The notes under the pieces: generated by a model
What the model was told of the DNA's origin: nothing
The model's input: the letters and a program-made list of their open reading frames with translations, nothing else
Databases searched by the model: none
Part shown: positions 1-8,701 of the stretch, one piece after another
How the letters are laid out: each line of letters opens with the position of its first letter
Numbering within the stretch: the first letter of the stretch is position 1
Position numbers and translations under genes: made by a program
NCBI RefSeq assembly: GCF_014651815.1
Contig: NZ_BMXP01000001.1
Location: 62,001 to 126,000, forward strand
DNA from: Alteromonas halophila
GTDB taxonomy: Bacteria > Pseudomonadota > Gammaproteobacteria > Enterobacterales > Alteromonadaceae
Direction of reading: 5' to 3'
DNA length: 64,000 bases

Positions 1-1095
1 GTAGTCCATGGTCCCCTTCAGCAGTTCTTTCATGGCCAGCGCCACATTGGTCAGTGGTACCCATATCCAGCCACCTTTCAGCTCGACGCCTGGCATCATG
101 GCGATCAGTACCGGAAAGATAACCACCATCATTAGCGCACCCATGTAGCTTTGCGCTTCCTTAAACGAACGTGCGTAGATAGACAGTGACAGCAGCACCG
201 ACGCGAAGATAGCTACGACTGGCACCAGCATCAGGAAGATAAGCACAAAGTCAGCAATGCCCACCATGGCCATGATGTCGGCTACAAACTCAATGGCCAT
301 GCCCTGCGATATAAGCAGCCCCCATACCGCCATACTGGTGACTGTGATCAGGGCACAGATAACACCAGCTGCCCCAATGGTAAAAAATTTACCCAGCACT
401 ACTTTATAACGTTCCATGGGAGAAATGAGCAGTGTCTCAAGGGTACCACGTTCTTTTTCGCCGGCGCCTAAATCAGACGCGGGCGCCATTGCCCCCTGAA
501 GGCACAGGAAGAATATGAAATAGGGCAGCATACCGCCCAGACGTTCACCCCATACTTCGCGATCATCGGCAATGTTTTCCCGCTCAATAATGACGGGGTC
601 GAGTAGGGCATTTTGCTGTGCCTCATCCATACCCAGCGTGCTAAAAGCAGCCACTTGGTACTCTTTGGCGTACTTATCGACAACCTCACCTACCCGGCTT
701 CGTACCTTATTCAGACCAGCGTCATTGAGGTACAGCGTCAGTGTATGCTGGCCACTATTGAGAATATCCGGGTTAAAGGTTTCGGGGATCTCCAGCACGA
801 AATCAACGGTTTCATTGTTGATAAGCGTTGCATAGTCGGCATTCTCAGGCAGTGTCACCTCGTTAAATTTATCCGTCTCCTGCACCATTGACTGATAAAT
901 ATCCGGGGCATACTGCTTGCCTACGACAGCAAAGTTAAGCACTTTGTTTTCGGCTTTATCGACGGCCATGCTGGTAAAAAATACGGTGACCCCGATAATC
1001 AGTGGGAACAGCAAAACGGGCAGCACGATCATAAACATGATGGTTTTCTTATCGCGCAGCAACTCGGTAAATTCCTTTTTAAAGATTAACCACAT
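1..1095 (-). CDS. natB: ABC-2 type transporter permease, NatB-like (3' part cut by window edge)
   Basis: Membrane subunit of a NatAB-type ABC exporter. The frame is open from an ATG at 1095 down to base 1, so the C-terminus lies outside the window and 365 codons are visible. The N-terminus (MWLIFKKEFTELLRDKKT) followed by a hydrophobic segment is typical of ABC-2 permeases. A long soluble extracytoplasmic region then leads into a hydrophobic block with several membrane helices and the GAGEKERGTLETLL motif, which is characteristic of NatB-like permeases. The start overlaps the natA 3' end by 17 bases, so the two are translationally coupled. In NatAB the substrate is Na+, but relatives export other compounds, so the substrate here is inferred. 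Confidence 0.85.
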   Translation of the reverse strand, partial: MWLIFKKEFTELLRDKKTIMFMIVLPVLLFPLIIGVTVFFTSMAVDKAENKVLNFAVVGKQYAPDIYQSMVQETDKFNEVTLPENADYATLINNETVDFVLEIPETFNPDILNSGQHTLTLYLNDAGLNKVRSRVGEVVDKYAKEYQVAAFSTLGMDEAQQNALLDPVIIERENIADDREVWGERLGGMLPYFIFFLCLQGAMAPASDLGAGEKERGTLETLLISPMERYKVVLGKFFTIGAAGVICALITVTSMAVWGLLISQGMAIEFVADIMAMVGIADFVLIFLMLVPVVAIFASVLLSLSIYARSFKEAQSYMGALMMVVIFPVLIAMMPGVELKGGWIWVPLTNVALAMKELLKGTMDY

Positions 1096-1888
1096 TACTG
1101 ACCTCCTCGTCGCTGGTTTGATTGAGGGTTTTCAGGAAACTGTCGTGCATGCGCCCGTCTGACAGGCTGCTAAACTGGGCAAGGGTGCCGTCAAATACCG
1201 TTTCGCCGACATTGATCACAGATACCCGGTCACATAATTCCTGAACCTCATCTAAGTGATGTGTAGAAAAGATGACGGGGGTGCCTTTTTCTTTCAGGCG
1301 ACGGATGAATGCCATTACTGTGCTTGTCGCCATAATATCCAGTCCAGTAGTGGGCTCATCCAGTATCACCAGCTCAGGCTGATGGATAACTGCCCGGGCG
1401 ATGGAGACTTTCTGCTTCATACCGGAGGAAAAATTTTCGGCGCGTCGGTCTAAAAAGCTGTGCATGTCCAGCAGGTCGGCCATGTCGGCAATACGGGAGG
1501 CGACCTCGCTGTCACCGAGACCGTGTAACTTGCCGACATACGTGATATTTTCGCGCCCGGTTAAGCGCCCGTATAAGCCGGTAGAGCTGGAAAGAAAGCC
1601 AATTTTACGACGTGCAATGGTAGGGTCGGACAGGACATTGTGACCATTAATCGAGACTTCTCCCTTATCCGGCTTCAACGCCGTGGATAAAATACGCAAC
1701 GTGGTGGTCTTGCCCGCGCCATTCGGCCCCAGTAAGCCCAGAACCTGTCCTTCTTCGCAATGGAAAGACACATCTTTTACAGAGTGAAAGTGACGTCCAC
1801 GCAGGCGCGGATCTTTACGCTCCTGTTCGCTTAGCTTCTTCGGTGACTCCACCGGAAACTTTTTGGCCAGGCCATTAATTTCAATCAT
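1079..1888 (-). CDS. natA: ABC transporter ATP-binding protein, NatA-like
   Basis: Cytoplasmic ATPase that powers the adjacent NatB-like permease. The 269-residue protein has a Walker A motif (GPNGAGKTT), the ABC signature region (SSGMKQKVSIARA), Walker B (LVILDEPTTGLD) and the H-loop in IFSTHHLDE. The ATG at 1888 is preceded by a GAGGA-type ribosome site. A short charged insertion near residues 15-35 precedes the core domain. It forms a two-gene operon with natB. Export of sodium or a drug-like substrate is family inference. Confidence 0.9.
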   Translation of the reverse strand: MIEINGLAKKFPVESPKKLSEQERKDPRLRGRHFHSVKDVSFHCEEGQVLGLLGPNGAGKTTTLRILSTALKPDKGEVSINGHNVLSDPTIARRKIGFLSSSTGLYGRLTGRENITYVGKLHGLGDSEVASRIADMADLLDMHSFLDRRAENFSSGMKQKVSIARAVIHQPELVILDEPTTGLDIMATSTVMAFIRRLKEKGTPVIFSTHHLDEVQELCDRVSVINVGETVFDGTLAQFSSLSDGRMHDSFLKTLNQTSDEEVSNVVNL

Positions 1889-2075
1889 CCTGATTCCTCT
1901 TCATATGGATTGCGCAGTACCTGAAATGGTGGCTGATTAGGGGCATTGTCTTTGCCCTCGTCATAGTATTACACCATACCTTGCCTAATTTACTGATTGA
2001 AGGTGTTTTTAGGTATTGTAAATTTGTTAGTAAGTATGTCCTGCGTGTCACAAAGACGAAGAATAGGTGCAGATA

Positions 2076-2137
2076 AGAGGCGGTATGTCACCGCCTCTGT
2101 GGGCGAATAAAGCTGCTGGCTGACGGGCGGCTTTATT
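2076..2137 (-). terminator. Inverted repeats downstream of the comEA-like gene, candidate terminator
   Basis: Two perfect stems lie at the 3' end of the ComEA-like gene: an 8-bp A/T-rich stem (2106-2113 with 2130-2137) overlapping the stop codon, and a 9-bp stem (2076-2084 with 2090-2098) with a 5-base loop. Neither has a good T-run on the minus strand, so termination is only a suggestion. Confidence 0.35.
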
Positions 2138-2447
2138 TTACTGACACCTGATGACGGATCTTCGCCAGCATTTTATCGCCAATGCCTTTTACTTCAGTGA
2201 GTTGTTCGACTTCCAGAAAGCCGCCGACACGCTCGCGGTACTCGATAATAGCGCTGGCTTTGCTGACACCCACGCCGGGCAGTTGTTGCAGCTCTTCCAG
2301 AGTGGCGTCGTTCAGGTCAAGGTGAATGATCTGTGCGGTGACGTCTGATTGAGGTGACAGCACAGCATCAACATCGTTGGCCTGTACCACGGGAGTGTTC
2401 AGTACAATGGCGCTAAGCACCATCAGTCCGGTCAGTGTTTTTTTCAT
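2133..2447 (-). CDS. comEA: ComEA-like helix-hairpin-helix DNA-binding protein
   Basis: Small exported protein of 104 residues. A signal peptide (residues 1-23, ending VVQANA-like) is followed by tandem helix-hairpin-helix motifs: LNDATLEELQQLPGVGVSKA and the second around VKGIGDKMLAKI. This is the ComEA/YbaV family, which binds double-stranded DNA in the periplasm, in competent species as the receptor for DNA uptake. The ATG has AAGGA eight bases upstream. It stands alone between two unrelated genes. Whether it serves natural transformation here cannot be told from this window. Confidence 0.85.
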   Translation of the reverse strand: MKKTLTGLMVLSAIVLNTPVVQANDVDAVLSPQSDVTAQIIHLDLNDATLEELQQLPGVGVSKASAIIEYRERVGGFLEVEQLTEVKGIGDKMLAKIRHQVSVK

Positions 2448-2723
2448 GATCGCATTCCTTTGATTGTGAGTTTGTACATCAGTTGTACACGCTTAACTGT
2501 AGATGCATGGCGGTAAAGGTGTAAGACCAGAGTTTGGCCAGTTTTAATCAGGCGACTGCACATCGTTCGGAACAGGTAACGGTGCTCGGCTGGCTAACAG
2601 GGGGATCATGCGCCAGGTATGAAACCAGCCGTATCACCTGACCGGTTGTGGCATTGCCGCCGGTGTCATTCCCAGGCTAACTTCGGTACTCTGAATATAT
2701 AATAACGACTATCAGGTAAATCC

Positions 2724-4031
2724 ATGCTAAACACTGCCGCCAGGCCGTTCGTCAAACTGGTTGAACGGTTTTTGCCCGACCCGTTTATCTTTGTTCTTAT
2801 TCTGACAGCCATCGTGCTGGTGTGCGCAGTAGTCTTTCAGCAGCAACCCGTTCTCACCGCACTGAATCAGTGGGGAGATGGTTTCTGGGGGCTACTGGGT
2901 TTCTCGATGCAGATGCTGCTGGTGCTGGTATCCGGACATATGCTGGCCAGTACCCGCGTGGTAAAAGCAGCCCTGGATAAAATTGCCACAACTGCGCGCA
3001 CGCCGGGTAAAGCGATCATTCTGATCACGCTGGTGTCGATGCTGGCAAGCTGGCTGAACTGGGGGTTTGGACTGGTGGTCGGCGCGCTCTTTGCAAAAGC
3101 GCTGGCCAGACGAGTTGACGTTGACTATCGCCTGCTGGTGGCCAGCGCCTATTCGGGGTTCCTAGTCTGGCATGGTGGTCTGGCCGGCTCAGTACCTCTT
3201 ACTATCGCTACACCAGGCCATTTTACCGTCGAGCAAATCGGTGTTATCGGCACCGGTGAGACCTTGTTCTCTGCCATGAACCTGACGCTGCTTGGGATCT
3301 TACTGGTGGTACTCCCGCTGGTAAACCGGGCGATGTTACCCAAGCAAAGCGAGAGTGTTATCGTAGATAAAACAGCGCTAAAAGAAGCCCCCGTGGACAC
3401 ATCTGAAGCGCAGCGGCCGGCAGAAAAGCTGGAGAAAAGTCCGCTGCTGGCGATGCTGATTGGCTTCGCGGGGATTGCCTATCTTATCAATTACTTCGTC
3501 GGCGGCGGTACCCTCAATCTTAATATCATCAATTTCCTTTTTCTGTTTCTGGCGATGGTATTACACGGCACGCCGGAGCGCCTGCTCAGCAGCTTACAGC
3601 AGGCCATTCAGGGCACAACCGGAATTGTCCTGCAGTTTCCGTTTTATGCTGGCATCATGGCAGTGATGGTGGAGTCTGGTTTAGCCAGGGATCTGTCGCA
3701 ATGGCTTATCAGTTTTGCCACCGTTGATACCCTGGCACTATGGAGCTTTATCAGCGCCGGACTGGTAAACATGTTTGTGCCCTCGGGCGGTGGTCAGTGG
3801 GCGGTGCAGGCTCCGGTTATTCTGCCAGCGGCGATGGAACTTGGCACCGATGTCAGTAAGGTCGCGATGGCAGTCGCCTGGGGTGATGCCTGGACCAATT
3901 TAGTTCAGCCATTCTGGGCATTGCCGGTACTGGCCATCGCCGGCTTAAAAGCTAAAGACATGATGGGCTTTTGTCTGGTGCAACTGATAATAACCGGTCT
4001 TATCATCAGCACTGTGCTGCTAACGTTCTGA
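2724..4031 (+). CDS. atoE: Short-chain fatty acid transporter, AtoE family
   Basis: Integral inner-membrane carrier of 435 residues in the AtoE family, which takes up short-chain fatty acids such as acetoacetate or butyrate. The N-terminus (VKLVERFLPDPFIFVLILT) is the family hallmark, and many hydrophobic helices follow. The conserved segment MFVPSGGGQWAVQAP near residues 350-365 supports the call. A hydrophilic loop rich in E, A and K lies around residues 210-245. It is monocistronic here, with no ato catabolic genes beside it, so the exact substrate is unknown. Confidence 0.88.
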   Translation: MLNTAARPFVKLVERFLPDPFIFVLILTAIVLVCAVVFQQQPVLTALNQWGDGFWGLLGFSMQMLLVLVSGHMLASTRVVKAALDKIATTARTPGKAIILITLVSMLASWLNWGFGLVVGALFAKALARRVDVDYRLLVASAYSGFLVWHGGLAGSVPLTIATPGHFTVEQIGVIGTGETLFSAMNLTLLGILLVVLPLVNRAMLPKQSESVIVDKTALKEAPVDTSEAQRPAEKLEKSPLLAMLIGFAGIAYLINYFVGGGTLNLNIINFLFLFLAMVLHGTPERLLSSLQQAIQGTTGIVLQFPFYAGIMAVMVESGLARDLSQWLISFATVDTLALWSFISAGLVNMFVPSGGGQWAVQAPVILPAAMELGTDVSKVAMAVAWGDAWTNLVQPFWALPVLAIAGLKAKDMMGFCLVQLIITGLIISTVLLTF

Positions 4032-4169
4032 TTGGGGCGATCAGGGAAGTGGCAAATACGCGTTCGTCTGAGTGCTTAGGAAAAGTGGGCTGAATGCGCA
4101 TGGCTCGAGTAAATGAACTAACCCGTATTGACTAACGCGCACCTCGCGCCTGAGAAATAAGTTGCTGTA

Positions 4170-5276
4170 ATGGATCCCTTTACCCATACCTTCGCTGGTG
4201 GCCTGATGGCTTCCAGTGGTTTGAAAAAACTGACACCACTAGCGACTGCAGCCATCCTGATAGGCGTGAATGCACCAGACGTCGACATTGTTGCGTCCTG
4301 GATGGGCGAGTACTCGTCGCTGGCGCATCGTCGCGGCTGGACCCACGGTGTGCTGGCATGGTTTATTCTGCCGTTGCTTCTCACGGGTATACTCATGCTG
4401 TTGTCACGTGTATGGCCACGCTTAACTGCAAATGGGTCTGCCGCCTTCTGGCCGTTATTTCTGGTTAGTTTGCTGGCGGTGCTGTCACACCCGTTTCTCG
4501 ACTGGTTAAATAACTATGGGATCCGTCTGCTGATGCCGTTTGACAGTCAGTGGTTCTACGGAGACAGTATGTTTATTCTGGATCCCTGGCTGTGGCTAAT
4601 CATGGGAGGAGCCTGGTTCTGGGTAAGCTCAGGCCATCGCTGGCAACTCGCTCTGTGGGCAGTGTTCTGGCTGGGCTCATCACTGGTAGTTACGCTAAAC
4701 GACGTCACCGGTACACCGGTTCTGGTGCTTTGGTATCTGGGGCTTGCAGGTATCATCGGCGGTCGGTTTCTGATGAGTTCATTCAGTCCAGGCGTTATTG
4801 CCAGGGGGGCGCTGATCATGGCCAGTCTGTATATCGCGCTGAGCATTTTCGCGGGGCGCATTGCGGTGAATGAGGTAAATTGCTACGTGCAGGCTCAGGC
4901 AGGCCAGCAACCCATCGATATTATGGTTTCCCCCGCTCCGGCAAATCCGCTGCGCTCGACCGTTGTGGTGGTTCATGGCGATCACTACCAGCTAGGACAA
5001 TGGGACTGGCTGGCCGATAAGCCGGTGCGTCTGGATACTGAGCTACCACTAAATATTCAGTCGCCGATTGTGCAGGCCGCTGCGACAGCGCCGCACGCCA
5101 GGCAGTATCTATCCTGGTCGCGCTTTCCGTTTGCCAATATTGCGCCGCGAGAGAATGGCGGGTACCGGGTTTCATTCAAGGATGCGCGCTATGCCCATCG
5201 GGGTGACACCTTGTCTGGACCCACCGTTGAACTTGATGACGAACTGAAAGTACTCCCACAGTCTGAAAATCAGTGA
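4170..5276 (+). CDS. YdjM/YfhO-type membrane-bound metal-dependent hydrolase (DUF457)
   Basis: Inner-membrane protein of 368 residues. It opens with MDPFTHTFAGGLMASSGL and carries the family's histidine and aspartate positions: HT near residue 6, NAPDVDIV near 35-42, AHRRGWTH near 51-58 and LSHPFLDWLNNYG near 111-123. These are the putative metal ligands of the LexA-regulated YdjM family. Several membrane helices lie between residues 60 and 230, with a soluble C-terminal third. I saw no LexA box upstream. The true substrate of the family is not established. Confidence 0.8.
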   Translation: MDPFTHTFAGGLMASSGLKKLTPLATAAILIGVNAPDVDIVASWMGEYSSLAHRRGWTHGVLAWFILPLLLTGILMLLSRVWPRLTANGSAAFWPLFLVSLLAVLSHPFLDWLNNYGIRLLMPFDSQWFYGDSMFILDPWLWLIMGGAWFWVSSGHRWQLALWAVFWLGSSLVVTLNDVTGTPVLVLWYLGLAGIIGGRFLMSSFSPGVIARGALIMASLYIALSIFAGRIAVNEVNCYVQAQAGQQPIDIMVSPAPANPLRSTVVVVHGDHYQLGQWDWLADKPVRLDTELPLNIQSPIVQAAATAPHARQYLSWSRFPFANIAPRENGGYRVSFKDARYAHRGDTLSGPTVELDDELKVLPQSENQ

Positions 5277-5322
5277 AGGGTCAGACTGGCTCGCTGGCGA
5301 GGTTGGGAAGCGTATCCAGCGT

Positions 5323-5353
5323 ATAAAAAAAGCGGGCCGGGGCCCGCTTTACT
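5323..5353. terminator. Intrinsic terminator between convergent genes
   Basis: A 9-bp GC-rich stem (5329-5337 with 5342-5350, tetraloop CGGG) lies between the 3' ends of the YdjM-like gene and the isocitrate dehydrogenase gene. On the minus strand it is followed by a run of T residues, so it mainly ends the isocitrate dehydrogenase transcript. The plus-strand tail is weaker. Confidence 0.8.
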
Positions 5354-5385
5354 CGTTTGTCTGTTTCCTGGATTTCAGAGCGTTT

Positions 5386-6393
5386 TTAAAGACGTTCCAG
5401 AATCGCCTGAGTAAACTCAGTTGTGCCTGCCTGACCCCCTAAATCACGGGTGGTACGGTCACCAGACTCAATCACATCTTTCAAAGCTGCGCGGACTTTT
5501 TCTGCCTTTTCACCCATGTTCAGGTATTCCAGCATTTGTACTGCGGCCAGAATGACAGAGGTTGGATTCGCCAGGTTTTTTCCGGCGATATCGGGTGCAG
5601 AACCGTGTACGGCTTCAAAAATCGCACAGTCTTCACCAATATTGGCACCAGGCGCCATACCCAGACCGCCGACCAGCCCGGCGCAAAGATCAGAAATAAT
5701 GTCACCGAACAGGTTGGTGGTGACAATGACATCAAACTGATGCGGGTTCATCACCAGCTGCATACAGGTGTTGTCCACGATCATTTCCGCAGACTCAATA
5801 TCCGGGTACCGCTCACCTACTTCACGGGCCACTTTCAAAAACAGGCCTGACGTCGATTTCAGAATGTTGGCCTTGTGCACGGCGGTCACTTTCTTACGGC
5901 CTTCGCGGCGTGCCATTTCGTAGGCGAACGTAACAATTTTCTCTGCGCCTTCACGGGTGATCTTACTCATCGCTTCAGCTTCATTGCCGTCTTCAGAGAC
6001 TACCTGTCCCAGACCAGAGTACATTCCCTGGGTATTTTCGCGAACGGTAATGATGTCGATGTCTTCGTAGCGTGCTTTGGTGCCTTTGAAGGACAGAACC
6101 GGACGCAGGTTGGCGAACAGTTTAAATTGCTTGCGCAGGCTGACATTGATAGATGTGAAGCCTTCACCCACTGGCGTAGTGAGTGGCCCTTTCAGAGCAA
6201 TTTTGTTTTTGGCAATCAGGTCGAGTGTTGCCTGTGGCAACAGCTCACCATGGTTTTCCAGTGCTACCAGTCCGGCATCCGCGTAATCGTAAGCGAAGTC
6301 GCAGCCCACCTTGTCTAGAATCTGGGTGGTCGCGTTAATAATATCTGGGCCAATGCCATCACCGCGAATAACAGTTATGCGTTGCTGGGTCAT
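5386..6393 (-). CDS. icd: NAD-type isocitrate dehydrogenase (beta-decarboxylating dehydrogenase family)
   Basis: Enzyme of about 335 residues in the isocitrate/isopropylmalate dehydrogenase family, probably making 2-oxoglutarate in the TCA cycle. The N-terminal [11 protein letters not shown] motif, the substrate segment [18 protein letters not shown], the tyrosine region [11 protein letters not shown] and the NAD-side GSAPDIAG motif all fit the short mitochondrial-IDH3-like class. An upstream in-frame ATG at 6414 exists, but AGAGGA lies nine bases before the ATG at 6393, so I chose the latter. A paralogue such as homoisocitrate or tartrate dehydrogenase cannot be excluded. Confidence 0.85.
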   Translation of the reverse strand: MTQQRITVIRGDGIGPDIINATTQILDKVGCDFAYDYADAGLVALENHGELLPQATLDLIAKNKIALKGPLTTPVGEGFTSINVSLRKQFKLFANLRPVLSFKGTKARYEDIDIITVRENTQGMYSGLGQVVSEDGNEAEAMSKITREGAEKIVTFAYEMARREGRKKVTAVHKANILKSTSGLFLKVAREVGERYPDIESAEMIVDNTCMQLVMNPHQFDVIVTTNLFGDIISDLCAGLVGGLGMAPGANIGEDCAIFEAVHGSAPDIAGKNLANPTSVILAAVQMLEYLNMGEKAEKVRAALKDVIESGDRTTRDLGGQAGTTEFTQAILERL

Positions 6394-6477
6394 GTGGAGG
6401 GATCCTCTGGTCAATCTGTTGTCTTAATCGATTAAAAGCGTGCAGGCTATCACTGCGAAGACGATGACGTCCGGGAT

Positions 6478-6491
6478 TGAAAACGCTTACG
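6478..6491 (-). promoter_or_regulatory. LacI-family-like half-palindromic site upstream of icd
   Basis: On the minus strand this reads CGTAAGCGTTTTCA, one mismatch from the LacI/GalR-type pattern TGNAANCGNTTNCA. It lies 85 bases upstream of the chosen icd start and shares its core with the stronger site at 17016-17029. Tentative operator. Confidence 0.3.
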
Positions 6492-6601
6492 CAGTGCCGC
6501 CTCAAAATTTCGCGTATTTTATACGATGATCCTGATTAGCGATAGTCGTTGTCTGATTTTTATAGTGAATACTTAAGGTTAATCTGGCGAATTACCTGGC
6601 C

Positions 6602-8239
6602 CTAATAGACCAGGGGACACTGCAGCTGTGATGCCAGCATTTCCTGCATCTCTGTTACCGTCGACGGGGAAATATCAAGGCATTGCTGCGCACTGGCCAG
6701 GACATTGCGTGTTTCGCTGCAAGGAGTCCCTTCGCCAAACAGCCACTGCCGGCTAATGATTTGTGCCATCATCAAAATACAGTGCTCCCGGCGCAGTGAG
6801 GCAGGCACGCTGGCAGGCGGTTTGCCCGCATGGTGCAGCAACGCGCGCCAGGTTGCTGCCTGATGCCAGCCGCTGGCAAGCTCTTGTGACAGTGACTGCC
6901 AGCGAGTGTCCGTTCCAATACGCAGCAGGTTATTGGGATCATAGTAGCCGTGCTGTGCGAGCGGTAATTTAAGGAGTACTTTAAGATCTGGCAGAGTAAA
7001 AAGTGGCGCACTTAAAAAGGTCGCGGTGAGTGCCGCTGACTGAGGAGTAAAACGGGTTTTTACTTTCATCGCCAGCCGCGAAGCAACGCTGGCCATCAGT
7101 GTAGCGAACTGATGACATATGCCATCCAGCGGGAATCGGTGCTGTGTCAGACGTGCTGATAACGCATGCTGCACCAGCATATCCCCGATTCGATCCAGTC
7201 CGAATGTCAGGATCGCCTGTTTGATGGAGTTCACCGGCAGTTGCATGCGGTTATCAAGGCTGGCGGAATTCAGTAGAAAACTCGAAAACGACGGCTCCTT
7301 TTCAATGAGCAGTACCAACGCATCAATATCACTGTCCGGCTTGTGCAGGGCATCAATGATGCGGGTCAGGCTGGCGGGAGGACGATGGACGGGAAACGTG
7401 GCCGGGTAGAGTGTGCACTCATGCCTGACGTCCACATCCTCCTGGTGTCGGGCGTACAGTACGTTCCACTGATCGAACGACACAGCGCGGCCATTTTGAT
7501 GCATGACCTGTGTTGTTGGTAACCATTCACACACGGTGGTGTCCGCATCACTCAACGCGACCGCCACGTAATCAGTATGGACGGACAATACAGTACCACG
7601 TTGCTGTTGGCGGATAACGACCTGATGGCCATTGGCCAGACCGCCGGGCAGCGTTATCCAGTTTGCATACAATGTGCGGTAATAGGCCGGTGAACGACGG
7701 ATATATTCGCGCAGACAATGGGCAACCGTCTGCTTTGGCGTGATCAGTGCCAGATGACAGCAACTGAGCACGCGGCGCTCAGACGCTCGCAGGGAAAAGC
7801 GACTGAGCAACTGGTAGCTGGCCGGATGCATCAGCGATTTCGACAGCCGCAGAATACTCAGCCACAGAACCAGCGCACGCGTTTTGAGTTGCTTTTTTAG
7901 CGCACCCACCGGGTAATCCGGGTTGGTCTGCAGGCCATAAGCGAGCAGCGTTGCCGCCAGCAGATGTTGCAGGCTGTGCTCATTAAGGTGGTCACGTCTG
8001 CCGGTCAGGCATAACAGCACCAGGCTTCGCAGCATTGTGGCGGTGGCCGGTGACTGAGAATCAGGCAGCGTGCAGGTAAAGTACGCAAGTGCAGTGTCGG
8101 GGGCGTGCCTGCACGCAGAGAGGACACGTTGCGCCGTAGTAAGGCAGCGATTAATACTGTCAACCGGTTGCGGGGTGTTCAGTGAAATTACAGCGCTATA
8201 GATCTGACTATGCAGATCAGCAACATCGAATTGCGCCAT
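6602..8239 (-). CDS. HDOD-domain protein of unknown role
   Basis: A 545-residue soluble protein. Residues about 290-480 resemble the HDOD domain, a non-catalytic HD relative found in bacterial signalling proteins: VLLIEKEPSFSSFLLNSAS, then SIKQAILTFGLDRIGDMLVQ. The first 280 residues are helix-rich and match no family I recognise. It is the last gene of an apparent run queF-dgc-ppnN-DUF3192-HDOD, its ATG starting 6 bases after the DUF3192 stop. The setting next to a diguanylate cyclase suggests a signalling or adaptor role, but that is inference only. Confidence 0.7.
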   Translation of the reverse strand: MAQFDVADLHSQIYSAVISLNTPQPVDSINRCLTTAQRVLSACRHAPDTALAYFTCTLPDSQSPATATMLRSLVLLCLTGRRDHLNEHSLQHLLAATLLAYGLQTNPDYPVGALKKQLKTRALVLWLSILRLSKSLMHPASYQLLSRFSLRASERRVLSCCHLALITPKQTVAHCLREYIRRSPAYYRTLYANWITLPGGLANGHQVVIRQQQRGTVLSVHTDYVAVALSDADTTVCEWLPTTQVMHQNGRAVSFDQWNVLYARHQEDVDVRHECTLYPATFPVHRPPASLTRIIDALHKPDSDIDALVLLIEKEPSFSSFLLNSASLDNRMQLPVNSIKQAILTFGLDRIGDMLVQHALSARLTQHRFPLDGICHQFATLMASVASRLAMKVKTRFTPQSAALTATFLSAPLFTLPDLKVLLKLPLAQHGYYDPNNLLRIGTDTRWQSLSQELASGWHQAATWRALLHHAGKPPASVPASLRREHCILMMAQIISRQWLFGEGTPCSETRNVLASAQQCLDISPSTVTEMQEMLASQLQCPLVY

Positions 8240-8244
8240 CTCTG

Positions 8245-8619
8245 TCAGCTTTGCTGGTAGCTCTGATAGGCACCTTCACCCCAGGCAATAAGCTGATCGT
8301 TTTCAAATAACAGCGGCGTACATTCATCCTGAGTAGTGAGACCATCCGCCCGGACATGTTGCGTGCGATAAAACATGACCTGAATGGTCATACCGTTTTC
8401 CATCTTTGCTTCGGTAATATCCGGAGACCCTAACAACGCAAGGACTTCTTCGCGGGTACTGCCAAGCCGCAGCTTGGTAATTTGCACCTTGTTATATTCC
8501 TCGCGATCCTGCCAGTCCATGTTCTCCGGCTTGTCAGGGTAAAACTGGATCACAAGGAATACGAACAACGCGTAAAACGCGATGCCTGCAATAATGATCC
8601 GGGAAACCTTGCTACTCAT
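8245..8619 (-). CDS. DUF3192 family membrane-anchored protein
   Basis: A 124-residue protein with an N-terminal membrane anchor (residues about 8-27) and an envelope domain. The C-terminal signature FYRTQ-DGLTTQDECTPLLF-LIAWGEGAY is shared with the lipoprotein encoded at 13710-14072, so the two are paralogues. The fold is likely SmpA/BamE-like (KLRLGSTREEVLALLGSPD resembles the BamE-type repeat), which is inference. It lies between ppnN and the HDOD gene in the same direction, close enough for co-transcription. Function unknown. Confidence 0.75.
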   Translation of the reverse strand: MSSKVSRIIIAGIAFYALFVFLVIQFYPDKPENMDWQDREEYNKVQITKLRLGSTREEVLALLGSPDITEAKMENGMTIQVMFYRTQHVRADGLTTQDECTPLLFENDQLIAWGEGAYQSYQQS

Positions 8620-8701
8620 GTTCTTCTAACGCCACTTACCATTGTGCCAGTGTACCCAAAACCGCGCACAGACGGAATCCCAATTGCACCCCGCAACCCG
8701 C

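Noticed and set aside
4086..4169. LexA box upstream of the YdjM-like gene
   Set aside because: E. coli ydjM is LexA-controlled, but I see no CTG-N10-CAG site with a suitable core here.
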